Assembly: GCA_903906615.1 (NCBI GenBank)
Contig: CAIVKT010000286.1
Span: 1-14,063 of the forward strand
Source of the DNA: an uncultured Bacteroidota bacterium
Lineage (GTDB): Bacteria; Bacteroidota; Bacteroidia; Chitinophagales; Chitinophagaceae
Length of the DNA: 14,063 nucleotides
Direction of reading: 5' to 3'
Below, one piece after another: positions 1 to 7,853 of the stretch. The position numbers and the translations under genes are program-made. Below the pieces are notes generated by a model. The model did no database searches. It was not told the origin of the DNA and was given only the letters and a program-made list of their open reading frames with translations. Position 1 is the stretch's first letter. Every line of letters starts with the position of its first letter.

Positions 1-63
1 CTGTAAAACAATTTTACGGGTTACGCAATTTCTTTTTACTTTATACCCAACTAATGTGCCTTT

Positions 64-756
64 ATGAAAAGACGATATGCCTTATTGGTATGCTTACTAA
101 CCACGCTGGCTATTGGCTGCAATAAAACCAAAGATACCACCCCTGCAAATGCAGCCCATGTAATGTTTGTAAATGGCTGCACTGCTACCGGCAACATATA
201 TGTGGCCGATAGCCTTAAAACGTTGTCCGGCCCGTACCCTGTTGCCTTTGATACTACAGTAGGTTATCAGTCCCTTGCCGCAGGCACCGAAGCCATGCTG
301 GTGTATATCAGCAGCTTCGGTAATTCCCGTCCACTACAGGCCGCAACAGCTACTTTTTACGCCAATGACTACTATTCTGTTTTTGTGGGCGGCACCATTA
401 CTAAACCTTCTTTTTTTGTAACCTCCGATGATCTCTCTGCGCCCGCACAGGGCATGGCCAAGATCAGGTTCGTTAACCTCTCTTCTGATACACTTTCCGA
501 AACGGTCACTGTAGGCAGCAACCTGCTGGCAGTACACGTGGGGCCGGCAAGCTGTACACCGTTCAATTCTGTTATTGCAGGCAAATACGCTATAACGTCT
601 AATGACCCGGATAAGATCAATTCCTCCGATACCCTCCTGGCAAGAATGTATGTGGCAGATAGTATATACACTGTAGTGCTTACCGGCAGCAGGGGAGGCG
701 ATAGCATCGCGTATCCGTTGCACCTCTCCTTCTTCCTCAACGATCCGAACAAATAG
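64..756 (+). CDS. DUF4397-type lipoprotein (first of tandem pair)
   Basis: This 230-aa protein begins with a short basic n-region, a hydrophobic core and a lipobox ending LAIGC, which places the lipidated Cys at residue 19, so it is a Sec/SPII lipoprotein of the cell envelope. The mature part is rich in beta-prone segments and has two related blocks, one starting VMFVNGC (about residues 33-39) and one with KIRFVNLSSD (about 132-141). The second is the typical opening of DUF4397 beta-sandwich domains; the family assignment is from remembered motifs. The next gene is a paralog 21 nt downstream, so the two are probably co-transcribed. An imperfect promoter box (TACTTTAT, 37-44) lies just upstream. 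The start is the ATG directly before the signal peptide. The molecular role is unknown; an adhesion or cell-surface binding role is only a guess. Confidence 0.85.
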   Translation: MKRRYALLVCLLTTLAIGCNKTKDTTPANAAHVMFVNGCTATGNIYVADSLKTLSGPYPVAFDTTVGYQSLAAGTEAMLVYISSFGNSRPLQAATATFYANDYYSVFVGGTITKPSFFVTSDDLSAPAQGMAKIRFVNLSSDTLSETVTVGSNLLAVHVGPASCTPFNSVIAGKYAITSNDPDKINSSDTLLARMYVADSIYTVVLTGSRGGDSIAYPLHLSFFLNDPNK

Positions 757-777
757 CTTCTTACCAAACTGCCTTTT

Positions 778-1518
778 ATGAAAAACCTCTTACCCACATT
801 TACTTTATTTCTGTGCCTACTTTCGGTAGCCGCTTGCCGGAAGAACAGTAACCCTACTATAGACACCAACAATACCAACGTAATGTTTGTAAATGTATGT
901 ACCAACGGCACAAATCCATTTTTGGTAGATGGGCATGTAGGTGATTCTGCAATTTTCTCCGCTACGGCTCTGGGCATATGTGGTTATTCAGGTTATGCCA
1001 CTATTCCTGTTTCCAATAACACGCACATATCTTATTGGTCCGGCGGTAACCAATTAATTGATTCAATGGCCAACCTGGGCTACAATGATTTCTATTCTGC
1101 TTTTTTATGTGGCACACCTTCAAAGCCCCGGCTCATCATAGTGCAGGATGTGTTCAATTTGCCCTCACAGGGTTATGCGTCCATCCGTTTCCTGAATTTC
1201 TGCCCCAACAGCCCCCGCCTCGATTGCTACGTGGGTAGCGAACTGGTGGATACCATGCAGAGCTTTGTGGCCGATTATCCCTTTGGCGTTTACCTCAATT
1301 CCGGCTTCGCGCCGGTCAATGTATACGACTTCATACAAGTGCCCGCCGGTACTGTGCAATTGATCATGCAGGATGTGGCTAATACCTCGTACAATGCTTA
1401 TTACGACAACTACCAGCTCATAGCAGGGAGGCAATACACTGCCATCTGCACCGATACTGCTTCGAGCCCGGTGAGCACTGCGCATCACCTTAAGATCACC
1501 ATTATCAATAATCATTGA
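778..1518 (+). CDS. DUF4397-type lipoprotein (second of tandem pair)
   Basis: This 246-aa protein starts with a lipoprotein signal (lipobox SVAAC, lipidated Cys at residue 20). It aligns by eye along its length with the preceding gene: both have a VMFVNxC block soon after the signal, a central YNDFYSAFLCGTPSKPR / YANDYYSVFVGGTITKPS block, and an SIRFLNFCPNSP block matching KIRFVNLSSD. They are therefore diverged paralogs from a tandem duplication. This copy has more cysteines in the mature part (for example in FVNVC, GICGY, FLCG, FCP and LDCY) than its neighbour, which could allow disulfides. It starts 21 nt after the upstream stop, so the pair is probably an operon. The function is not known. 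The M13 peptidase gene follows after 67 nt and appears to have its own promoter-like box. Confidence 0.85.
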   Translation: MKNLLPTFTLFLCLLSVAACRKNSNPTIDTNNTNVMFVNVCTNGTNPFLVDGHVGDSAIFSATALGICGYSGYATIPVSNNTHISYWSGGNQLIDSMANLGYNDFYSAFLCGTPSKPRLIIVQDVFNLPSQGYASIRFLNFCPNSPRLDCYVGSELVDTMQSFVADYPFGVYLNSGFAPVNVYDFIQVPAGTVQLIMQDVANTSYNAYYDNYQLIAGRQYTAICTDTASSPVSTAHHLKITIINNH

Positions 1519-1559
1519 CCATCCCCCAACCAGGGTATATGAATGAAGGAAAAACAACC

Positions 1560-1567
1560 TAATTTTA
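1560..1567 (+). promoter_or_regulatory. Putative -7 promoter box upstream of M13 peptidase gene
   Basis: TAATTTTA differs from the Bacteroidota consensus TAnnTTTG only in the last base and lies 18 nt before the ATG at 1586. I see no convincing TTTG -33 partner at the usual spacing, so the call is tentative. Confidence 0.35.
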
Positions 1568-1585
1568 TCCCCTAATCTCAATGAC

Positions 1586-3622
1586 ATGAATAATACGTTA
1601 TTACTGATCGCTGCCGCGACGCTGTCCATAACGGCTTGCAACCAGCCTGCCCCGAAGGAAACTGCCAAAGCCGACATTATCCGCAGCGACATGGATACTA
1701 CCGTGCGCCCCAACGATGATTTCTTCGCCTACGCCAATGGCCTGTGGATGAAGAACAATCAGATACCTGCTGATGAAACTTCATGGGGCATAGGCGAGCT
1801 GGTGCAGAAAGAGCTGTATACAAAGCTACTCAAGATAAATACTGATGCCGAGCAGAAAGCTGAGAAGAGCGGCTCAGGACAGCAGATAGGCGATTTCTGG
1901 TACAGCGCCATGGATACCGTTAATATTGAGAAGAACGGCATCACACCACTGCACGATGAGCTGTTGCGTATAGATGGCATGAAGACCAAAGAAGACGTGC
2001 TTGCACAGGCTGCGCACATGCACACCTTTGGCGCCAATGTGTTCTTTGACGAAGGTGTTTCGCAAGACCCCAAGCACAGCGATGTGGAAGCCTATATGAT
2101 GACACAGGGCGGCCTCGGCTTACCTAATAGGGATTATTATTTCAATACCGATGCCCGTACGGCTAAGGTAAGGGCGCAGTACCCGGCCTATGTAGCCACT
2201 ATATTTCAGCTTATGGGTGCCGACAGCTCCACAGCTGCAAAGAAGGCTGCCGGGGTCATCGCATTTGAAGCAACACTTGCGCGCTCTTCCCGCAAACTTG
2301 AAGACCTGCGCGACCCGTATACCAACTACCATAAGTATGCTATTGTAAAACTGCGCAGTATAGCCCCCGGCACCGATTGGCCACACATTCTCGATGAAAT
2401 GGGTGTGAAGCATGTAGACAGCGTGATCATTGGCCAGCCCGAATTCTATACCGCATTAGACAAAGCCATTGCCGGCACAGATATGCAAACGCTGAAAGAC
2501 TATATGTCGTTTCACCTGGTAGCTACATTTGGCAATTACCTCAGCAAGCCTTTTGCTGACGCTAATTTCAATTTTTACTCCAAGGTCATTCGTGGTGCCG
2601 AGCAGCAGCACCCGCGCTGGCGCAGGGCGCTCGATGCCGAAGAAGGAGCTATAGGCGAAGAACTGGGGCAATTGTTTGTAAAAGAATACTTCGATGCCAA
2701 AGCCAAGGCCCGCTACGAGCAGGTGGTGGAGAATGTACGCAATGCCTACAAAGCCAGGATAGAAAAACTGGACTGGATGACCGACAGCACCAAGAAAAAA
2801 GCCATTCATAAGCTTATGGCTATCCGCAAGAAAGTGGGCTATCCTGATAAATGGAAAGATTTCTCTTCACTCAAAATAGACCGTGGCCCCTATGCCCTCA
2901 ACATGATGCGTGCCAACCAATGGTGGAATAACTACGAAATGAGCAAGCTGGGCAAGCCGGTAGACCGCGATGAATGGTCCATGACACCACAAACTTACAA
3001 TGCCTATTACAACCAGTCTAACAATGAGATAGTGCTGCCCGCAGCCATGATGACCGTACCCGGCTTTAAAGATGCCGAGCTGGATGATGCTCTTGTATAT
3101 GGCTACACAGCAGCTTCTACAGTAGGCCACGAGATCACCCATGGCTTTGATGATGAGGGCCGCAAATCTGATGAGAACGGCAACCTCGCCAGCTGGTGGT
3201 CTTCCACAGATACTGCCCAGTTTGTGAAGCGTGCCGATGTGCTGGTGCAGCAGTTCAATAAAATGGTACCTATTGATACACTGCACATCAATGGCAAGGC
3301 TACCCTCGGCGAAAACCTCGCCGACCTTGGCGGCATACTCATTGGCCTCGATGCCTTTAAGCAGACAGATACTTACAAGAAAGGGGAAAAGATAAATGGC
3401 ATGACCCCTACACAGCGCTTCTTCCTCGGCTACGCTCTTGGCTGGCTGCTTGAAGAACGCCCCGAGCGTGTGGCAACGCAGTTGCTCACAGACGTACACT
3501 CACCCGCTAAATACCGTGTAAATGGACCGTTCCCTAATGTGCCCGATTTCTACGACGCATTCGGCATCAAGCCCGGTGATAAAATGTACATACCTGATAG
3601 TGCAAGGGTGCATCTGTGGTAA
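1586..3622 (+). CDS. M13 family zinc metallopeptidase (neprilysin/PepO-like), lipoprotein
   Basis: This is a 678-aa zinc endopeptidase of family M13, which cleaves oligopeptides; M13 members are about 630-750 aa. The N-terminus is a lipoprotein signal ending SITAC (Cys18), so the enzyme is probably tethered to the periplasmic or outer-membrane face. Residues from about 35 (TTVRPNDDFFAYANGLWMK) form the M13 N-terminal domain. The C-terminal catalytic domain has every expected site: the substrate-binding NAYY (472-475), zinc motif HEITH (His515, Glu516, His519), the third ligand and Asp in ENLAD (Glu576, Asp580), and DVHSP with His638, which matches the transition-state His of neprilysin. The protein ends in a family-like RVHLW. 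It looks intact and active. An ATG at 1586 directly precedes the signal peptide. A strong hairpin terminator follows the stop. The physiological substrate cannot be read from the sequence. Confidence 0.97.
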   Translation: MNNTLLLIAAATLSITACNQPAPKETAKADIIRSDMDTTVRPNDDFFAYANGLWMKNNQIPADETSWGIGELVQKELYTKLLKINTDAEQKAEKSGSGQQIGDFWYSAMDTVNIEKNGITPLHDELLRIDGMKTKEDVLAQAAHMHTFGANVFFDEGVSQDPKHSDVEAYMMTQGGLGLPNRDYYFNTDARTAKVRAQYPAYVATIFQLMGADSSTAAKKAAGVIAFEATLARSSRKLEDLRDPYTNYHKYAIVKLRSIAPGTDWPHILDEMGVKHVDSVIIGQPEFYTALDKAIAGTDMQTLKDYMSFHLVATFGNYLSKPFADANFNFYSKVIRGAEQQHPRWRRALDAEEGAIGEELGQLFVKEYFDAKAKARYEQVVENVRNAYKARIEKLDWMTDSTKKKAIHKLMAIRKKVGYPDKWKDFSSLKIDRGPYALNMMRANQWWNNYEMSKLGKPVDRDEWSMTPQTYNAYYNQSNNEIVLPAAMMTVPGFKDAELDDALVYGYTAASTVGHEITHGFDDEGRKSDENGNLASWWSSTDTAQFVKRADVLVQQFNKMVPIDTLHINGKATLGENLADLGGILIGLDAFKQTDTYKKGEKINGMTPTQRFFLGYALGWLLEERPERVATQLLTDVHSPAKYRVNGPFPNVPDFYDAFGIKPGDKMYIPDSARVHLW

Positions 3623-3639
3623 ACAGAACTTGTATCAAT

Positions 3640-3670
3640 AAAAAATGCTCCGTTTCGCGGAGCATTTTTT
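3640..3670. terminator. Bidirectional intrinsic terminator
   Basis: A perfect 13-bp stem (AAAAAATGCTCCG, 3640-3652, pairing with 3658-3670) encloses a 5-nt TTTCG loop. The stem begins with an A6 run and ends with a T6 run, so both strands read as a GC stem followed by U's. It lies between the convergent M13 peptidase gene and the ompA-like gene and can end both transcripts. Confidence 0.92.
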
Positions 3671-3696
3671 ATTAAATTTTTTATGTAATTCAAATA

Positions 3697-5235
3697 TTAC
3701 TTACCCTCGTTCAGTTTCATCACAGCCCTGCGGTTCTTGGCGCGGCCTTCTGCTGTTTTATTAGTGGCGGCTGCATCTTTAGCGCCATGGCCTACTGTCT
3801 TCACTTTTTTGGCGCTTATCCCTTTCTTGCGCAGGTAGTTCTTTACAGAGTTTGCCCTGCGCTTGGAGAGTATCCTGTTATAAGCAGCGGCACCCCTACT
3901 GTCTGTATAGCCATGTACCGTTACGGTGGCATTAGGGTCGTCCTGTAGCTCTTTCACGGCTTCTTCGAGTATCGGGTAAGAAGATGGGTGAATGGTTGTT
4001 TTATTGAAATCAAACAAGATAGGCGCAGAAACGTCAGATCTTTCTTCTGGCTCCGGCTGCTCTTCAACAGTGGTAGGCGATGCTACAGGCGGCTCTACTT
4101 CCACAGGTGGTATTGCCGGCGCTACATCTTCTGCGGGTCCTGCTGCATCCGGTGCCGGTGGCGCTACATGTTTCTTGCCAAAGCAATACCTTACGCCTAC
4201 GCTCAGGCCGAATGAGTTGTTCATGCTGCTCGTTACCGTATTCAGCATAGAGCTATATTGGCCCAGCTTATCGGTAAGCCTGTAATTGGCATCGGCAGTA
4301 TGGTTAAAGTCCTGGTATAGATAATATACACCCAGGTTCAATGAGGTGCGTGGGCATAAGGCTATGCTGATGGCCGGGCGCAGCAACAGGCCTATAGTAC
4401 CTGCTGTATAAGATACATTGCCGGTGTTCTTATTTGGGCTTACGCCAAGACCCACATTATAGCCATGTTGTTGCAGGTCAGTGAAGTAAGCGGCAACACT
4501 GCTGTAGCCTAATGGTGTGTACATACTTTTCTTAATGATCAGGTCCGAAGAGCCGGGTATTGCCGAATTATCAAATACTGTTGTGGTACCTTCAGGTGTC
4601 ACGTCATATTTGTAGATGGCTTCATAATCAAATGCCGTTTTTGCGGTATAGTTACTGCTTTCTACCAGGTTGAACATTACGCCCGCATCAACAGTAAAGC
4701 CCACTTTGCGGCTGAACTGTGTTTTGTATTTGTACAACAGTGGGATGTTCAGGTTAGATGTCTGCAAAGACTCTTTTACCTGCCCGTCTGATGTGAGCAA
4801 CTGCCTGAAGGTACCGCCCAGGTTGTCGGTAGATTGGTACTCTACATGAAAATGGTCCATGGTCAGGTCGCCGGTCTGGTACATATACCAAACACCGGTG
4901 CCTATGCCAAAGTGGCGTTTCTTGCCAAAGAAATAACCGATCTCGGCATCTGCGCCAAAAGAAGCGCCATTATTAAATTTCAGTGTGCTCGATTGCCCGG
5001 TCACTGTATTCAGGTAGCCCGCAGTAGGGTTCGCCGCGCTGATGTCTTGCAGCAGCGCACCTCCGGTCAGGTTCACGTCCAGGCACCAGTGCGATACGTC
5101 TGCGCCACCGCAACACGATGGGGCGTTAGAGGCGTTACTGCTTCTGCGTATATTATCGCCATCAGCATTAATATTCTGCGCGCGCGAAGGCAGGCAAAAG
5201 GCAGCGGTAAGTAGTAATAGTATGATCTTCTTCAT
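3697..5235 (-). CDS. OmpA-family outer membrane protein (beta-barrel plus OmpA C-terminal domain)
   Basis: This 512-aa protein has a Sec signal peptide (MKKIILLLLTAAFCLPSRAQ). An N-terminal region of about 320 residues has the alternating aromatic/polar strands and Gly-rich turns of an outer-membrane beta-barrel, with segments such as FGIGTGVWYMY and SFGLSVGVRYCFGKK. A Pro/Glu/Ala-rich linker of about 45 residues follows (APPAPDAAGPAEDV onwards). The last ~105 residues are an OmpA-like peptidoglycan-binding domain, with FDFNKTTIHP, VHGYTDSRG and the NRRA segment that carries the conserved Asp and Arg for diaminopimelate contact. The likely role is to link the outer membrane to the cell wall. 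I place the start at the ATG at 5235; an in-frame TTG at 5236-5238 would add only one residue. It lies 26 nt downstream of the T9SS cargo gene on the same strand, so the two probably share a transcript. Confidence 0.95.
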   Translation of the reverse strand: MKKIILLLLTAAFCLPSRAQNINADGDNIRRSSNASNAPSCCGGADVSHWCLDVNLTGGALLQDISAANPTAGYLNTVTGQSSTLKFNNGASFGADAEIGYFFGKKRHFGIGTGVWYMYQTGDLTMDHFHVEYQSTDNLGGTFRQLLTSDGQVKESLQTSNLNIPLLYKYKTQFSRKVGFTVDAGVMFNLVESSNYTAKTAFDYEAIYKYDVTPEGTTTVFDNSAIPGSSDLIIKKSMYTPLGYSSVAAYFTDLQQHGYNVGLGVSPNKNTGNVSYTAGTIGLLLRPAISIALCPRTSLNLGVYYLYQDFNHTADANYRLTDKLGQYSSMLNTVTSSMNNSFGLSVGVRYCFGKKHVAPPAPDAAGPAEDVAPAIPPVEVEPPVASPTTVEEQPEPEERSDVSAPILFDFNKTTIHPSSYPILEEAVKELQDDPNATVTVHGYTDSRGAAAYNRILSKRRANSVKNYLRKKGISAKKVKTVGHGAKDAAATNKTAEGRAKNRRAVMKLNEGK

Positions 5236-5261
5236 CAATAAATATTTTTAATCAGCCCTGC

Positions 5262-7022
5262 TTAGTTTTTAGTGAAGCGGGTTGTTGCGATCTTCGATCC
5301 GTTTTCAAAACAGCTTACGGCATATACGCCTGCCGGCAAAGCTGATACATCCATTTGTGTGGTATTGCCTGTTATTGTTGCGGTTTGTAATGTTCTGCCC
5401 AGTACATCTGTTACACTCACAGTCCCTTTTACATTGGCTATGCTTATGTTTAGGGCATTAGTGGTTGGGTTAGGGTATACACGCAATGCAGACGCTGCTG
5501 ATTGTGTATTCCGCACAGAAAGCGATGGCCTGTTGTAATAGATCTTCTGTGAGCAGCCGCTCTTGGTTACGATCACCCAATACGCATTGTCGGTAAAATC
5601 AGGTAATGAGTTAGGGTAGCTTTGGAAAGTAGCGCCGGGGATCAATGTAGAATCTAATGTGTTTACATTATCATAGCCCCATTGGTAGGTGTCGGCTGTG
5701 TTGTCGGTATAAATGAACTGGAAGCCATAATAGATAACATCGGCTGCTGTGAAAGAAGAAGAGCCAACTGTTACCGCGAAAGTATCATTCACTGAGCAAT
5801 GAGAAGAGATGCGTGCGTTAAGTGTTATGATCGCGTTGCCTGCTGTAGGGAAATTCACCAGTACATTTTGTCCTGTGCTGCCTACCGTATATATATCGGC
5901 ATTCACCGCAGTCCATGTATACGAGCTGGCTGAAGTAAGCAAGGTAGAGGTGCCGAAATTCTGGTACATAGTGCCTTCGCATACATTGACAGGTGAGCTG
6001 GTCGTAATGTTTGCTACGCCTGTTGAGGGAACAACTGTAAAGCGTACATTTTCTGTGTCGCTACAGCCATTGGCGCTCAGTGCAAAAGCGTACACAACAT
6101 TGGTGATAGACGAGTTGCTGTCGATCAGTGTTTCATTGATCGTGGTGATGCCTGCATTTGTTGCCGGGCTGATACCCGCTACTGCTGCGCGGCTCCAGCT
6201 TATGGTAGCGCCGGTTGTAGCGCTCACAGGCACATAAGTAAATGATGTACCCGAGCATACTGTATCTGATGATGCGGAAGATAAGACCGGTTTGGCATTC
6301 ACCACTGCAGTTACACTTGCGCCTACGCTACACCCGCCAACCGCTACAGAATAATTGTAGGTAACAGGTACTGCATAATAAGTATAGTTGTTCAGTATTT
6401 CCATAGGGTTGCCGGTGCCGGTTGCGGCAGCATTGGATATGCCGGGCACTGCTGCGCGGCTCCAGTTAAATACCGGTGTGCCGGTAGTATCTGTGCTGGT
6501 GGGCGTATAGCTGAATGCTGTGCCGCTGCATATATCCGCAGGTGTAAGTGTGCTGGTAAGTGCATAGGTAGCGCCCACAGTAACATGGATCATTGTGCTG
6601 TCTTGATACACGCCGTCGGTTACTTTTACACTAAATGAATCTGTGCCTGCAAATCCCGGTGCAGGTGTGTACCTCAGTAAAGAAGGTGTTACCATACCGC
6701 CGGTAGAGATCGTCATTGCAGGGAAGCCGGATAAGGTGCCGTTTGCCGGGGCAATATTTACGCTCCATGTTTCCGGTTGTGCTACATCGCTGTCGGTTAC
6801 GGTCAGTATCACATCAATAGATACTTCGCTCGAATTTTCGCAAGCTAATAATGACTGTGAATGTCCGCCAAGGAACATCGGTGCGTGATCGGCAGCCGGC
6901 CTTGCCATCGCAGAAACTGCAAGCAATAAAATGCCGGGGATAAGCATGAATTTCAATGAGGCATTCCTCATTGAATTGCCCGGAAAATAACACCTGTATA
7001 GATCAAGAAAACGTTCCCTCAT
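5262..7022 (-). CDS. T9SS type A sorting domain protein with PKD-like repeats
   Basis: This protein of up to 586 aa is probably exported by the type IX secretion system and attached to the cell surface or released. A normal Sec signal starts at the internal Met18 (ATG at 6971: MRNASLKF, then MLIPGILLLAVSAMA). The coordinates given use the outer ATG at 7022, which adds a charged 17-residue extension, so either start is possible. Residues ~60-150 look like a cadherin-like/Ig-like domain (LRYTPAPGFAGTDSFSVKVTDG). Three PKD-like repeats follow, at about 150-245, 246-335 and 338-420. They open with ICSGTAFSY, VCSGTSFTY and VCEGTMY, and the first two also carry WSRAAVPGIS / WSRAAVAGIS. Residues 514-586 form the C-terminal sorting domain (RVYPNP, LPAGVYAV, ending RFTKN). 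No catalytic domain is visible, so a structural or adhesin role is inferred. The ompA-like gene lies directly downstream. Confidence 0.92.
   Translation of the reverse strand: MRERFLDLYRCYFPGNSMRNASLKFMLIPGILLLAVSAMARPAADHAPMFLGGHSQSLLACENSSEVSIDVILTVTDSDVAQPETWSVNIAPANGTLSGFPAMTISTGGMVTPSLLRYTPAPGFAGTDSFSVKVTDGVYQDSTMIHVTVGATYALTSTLTPADICSGTAFSYTPTSTDTTGTPVFNWSRAAVPGISNAAATGTGNPMEILNNYTYYAVPVTYNYSVAVGGCSVGASVTAVVNAKPVLSSASSDTVCSGTSFTYVPVSATTGATISWSRAAVAGISPATNAGITTINETLIDSNSSITNVVYAFALSANGCSDTENVRFTVVPSTGVANITTSSPVNVCEGTMYQNFGTSTLLTSASSYTWTAVNADIYTVGSTGQNVLVNFPTAGNAIITLNARISSHCSVNDTFAVTVGSSSFTAADVIYYGFQFIYTDNTADTYQWGYDNVNTLDSTLIPGATFQSYPNSLPDFTDNAYWVIVTKSGCSQKIYYNRPSLSVRNTQSAASALRVYPNPTTNALNISIANVKGTVSVTDVLGRTLQTATITGNTTQMDVSALPAGVYAVSCFENGSKIATTRFTKN
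6181..6465. repeat. 18-bp exact direct repeat inside PKD-like repeats
   Basis: The 18-mer ACTGCTGCGCGGCTCCAG occurs at 6181-6198 and again at 6448-6465. It encodes (minus strand) the WSRAAV segment of two consecutive PKD-like repeats, and the flanking DNA has diverged. This marks an internal domain duplication in the T9SS cargo gene. Confidence 0.8.
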
Positions 7023-7340
7023 AAAGATATAAAGTCTAAATAACTCCGAAAAATACTAAAAAAACCGAAAATGCCATAATATTAATGAATTATTTATACC
7101 GCAAGAGTATTGCAGCTACTACATTCTAAGGCAAACTGGTTGCTTCCATTATTCAATTTAGCAACTATTTGCATTAAAATAAAAACAACTAAGATGAATC
7201 GAAAATCCGGGGGGCTTTTATGTACGTATATAAGGCTCACCCACCGTAGAAGAGAACCACGGAGTTTTTTACAAATTTTTAAGGATCCTTCACATGCTCT
7301 GGCACAGGTTTTGTTATATCACTACTATAAAATAAGCATT
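7023..7340. other. Intergenic region between divergent genes
   Basis: This AT-rich stretch separates the minus-strand T9SS cargo gene from the small plus-strand ORF at 7341. It should hold the promoter of the minus-strand operon, but I found no clean TAnnTTTG box. The only local symmetry I noted is the 10-bp palindrome AAGGATCCTT at 7281-7290. An open frame runs through from 7110, but the part before 7341 (including KIKTTKMNRKSGG) does not look like protein. Confidence 0.6.
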
Positions 7341-7529
7341 ATGAAAAACAGGACAGTAACCTACTTCAGCAAACACAAAGCCCTCAAAATAATGGAAAGC
7401 CCATTGACCGCCGACCTTAAAACACTTTTAAGTGCCACTTTTGCTATTTCGCACAGCAGGGTAGTGAAAAAACATATACAAAATACATTACAGGAGCTTT
7501 CTATGCCATCGTATAAGCTGACTGCTTAG
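7341..7529 (+). CDS. Small hypothetical protein, 62 aa
   Basis: An ATG at 7341 opens a 62-codon frame (MKNRTVTYFSKHKALKIMES, ending SMPSYKLTA). The protein is basic, has no signal peptide or membrane segment, and is mostly helix-compatible, with a likely amphipathic helix around RVVKKHIQNTLQELS. The codon use (many C-ending Ala, Ser, His and Thr codons) resembles neighbouring real genes more than the AT-rich DNA upstream. The frame stays open upstream to 7110, but that extension looks non-coding. I do not recognise a family. It stands alone, with a repeat-rich intergenic region after it. It could be a real small protein or a chance ORF. Confidence 0.45.
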   Translation: MKNRTVTYFSKHKALKIMESPLTADLKTLLSATFAISHSRVVKKHIQNTLQELSMPSYKLTA

Positions 7530-7677
7530 TACCTCCTCGTATAAAATAACAGTATTACTCCACCTTCGTGTGTTTTAATATATAGTGTAAATATGCAGCT
7601 TACCATCGGTATGCTGCATATTCTGTTTATACACTTTCTATACCTTCCTGAAATAATTCCACGCCATAATGCCGGTA

Positions 7678-7769
7678 AAGCCCTGAAAGGGCGAAATATA
7701 TCAGCCCGGGGCAACGCCCTGGGAAACTCGCGATATAACATACCACAAGTCCTGAAGGCGAAATATCTG
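7678..7769 (+). repeat. REP-like GC-rich hairpin repeat cluster
   Basis: Two related units lie in tandem. The first reads AGCCCTGAAAGGGCGAAATA (from 7679) and contains the hairpin GCCCT-GAA-AGGGC (7680-7692). It is followed by a second hairpin, CCCGGGGC-AAC-GCCCTGGG (7705-7723; 8 bp including one G-T pair). The second unit is a degenerate copy, AGTCCTGAAGGCGAAATATC, from 7748. The pattern resembles palindromic intergenic repeats that I recall from other Bacteroidota genomes; the genome-wide copy number cannot be checked here. It is non-coding sequence. Confidence 0.6.
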
Positions 7770-7772
7770 CGC

Positions 7773-7807
7773 GAAATGCCTCGACCGATTATTCCCACAG
7801 GCATTTC
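7773..7807 (+). repeat. 9-bp perfect inverted repeat upstream of E1 promoter
   Basis: GAAATGCCT (7773-7781) and its exact reverse complement AGGCATTTC (7799-7807) are separated by 17 nt. It ends 23 nt before the promoter box at 7831. It could be an operator site, the tail of the adjacent repeat cluster, or chance. Confidence 0.5.
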
Positions 7808-7830
7808 CCCATATAGTTGGCAATACGCAT

Positions 7831-7838
7831 TACTTTTG
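7831..7838 (+). promoter_or_regulatory. -7 promoter box of the 2-oxoacid dehydrogenase E1 gene
   Basis: TACTTTTG matches the Bacteroidota -7 consensus TAnnTTTG exactly and is followed by C, 15 nt before the ATG at 7854. Transcription would then start a few bases ahead of that ATG, which supports it as the true start. No clear TTTG -33 box was found. Confidence 0.6.
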
Positions 7839-7853
7839 CCCCAAATCCCCAAT

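Noticed and set aside
372..977. 201-codon minus-strand frame across both DUF4397 lipoproteins
   Set aside because: It spans two intact plus-strand genes and their gap and has no signal or domain.
2867..3499. 210-codon open frame antisense to the M13 peptidase gene
   Set aside because: It lies wholly opposite a well-supported catalytic domain and has no recognisable domain; a shadow frame.
5236..5238. TTG as start of the OmpA-family gene
   Set aside because: An ATG follows immediately and directly precedes a standard signal peptide.
7281..7290. Palindrome AAGGATCCTT as an operator
   Set aside because: It is a single 10-bp palindrome with no nearby promoter box; expected by chance at this scale.
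7110..7340. Longer version of the small ORF starting at 7110
   Set aside because: The first 77 codons cover AT-rich sequence with no protein-like pattern; the start at 7341 is more plausible.
7593..7853. 87-codon N-terminal extension of the E1 gene
   Set aside because: It translates repeat hairpins, has no family similarity and lies upstream of a perfect promoter box; the ATG at 7854 is preferred.
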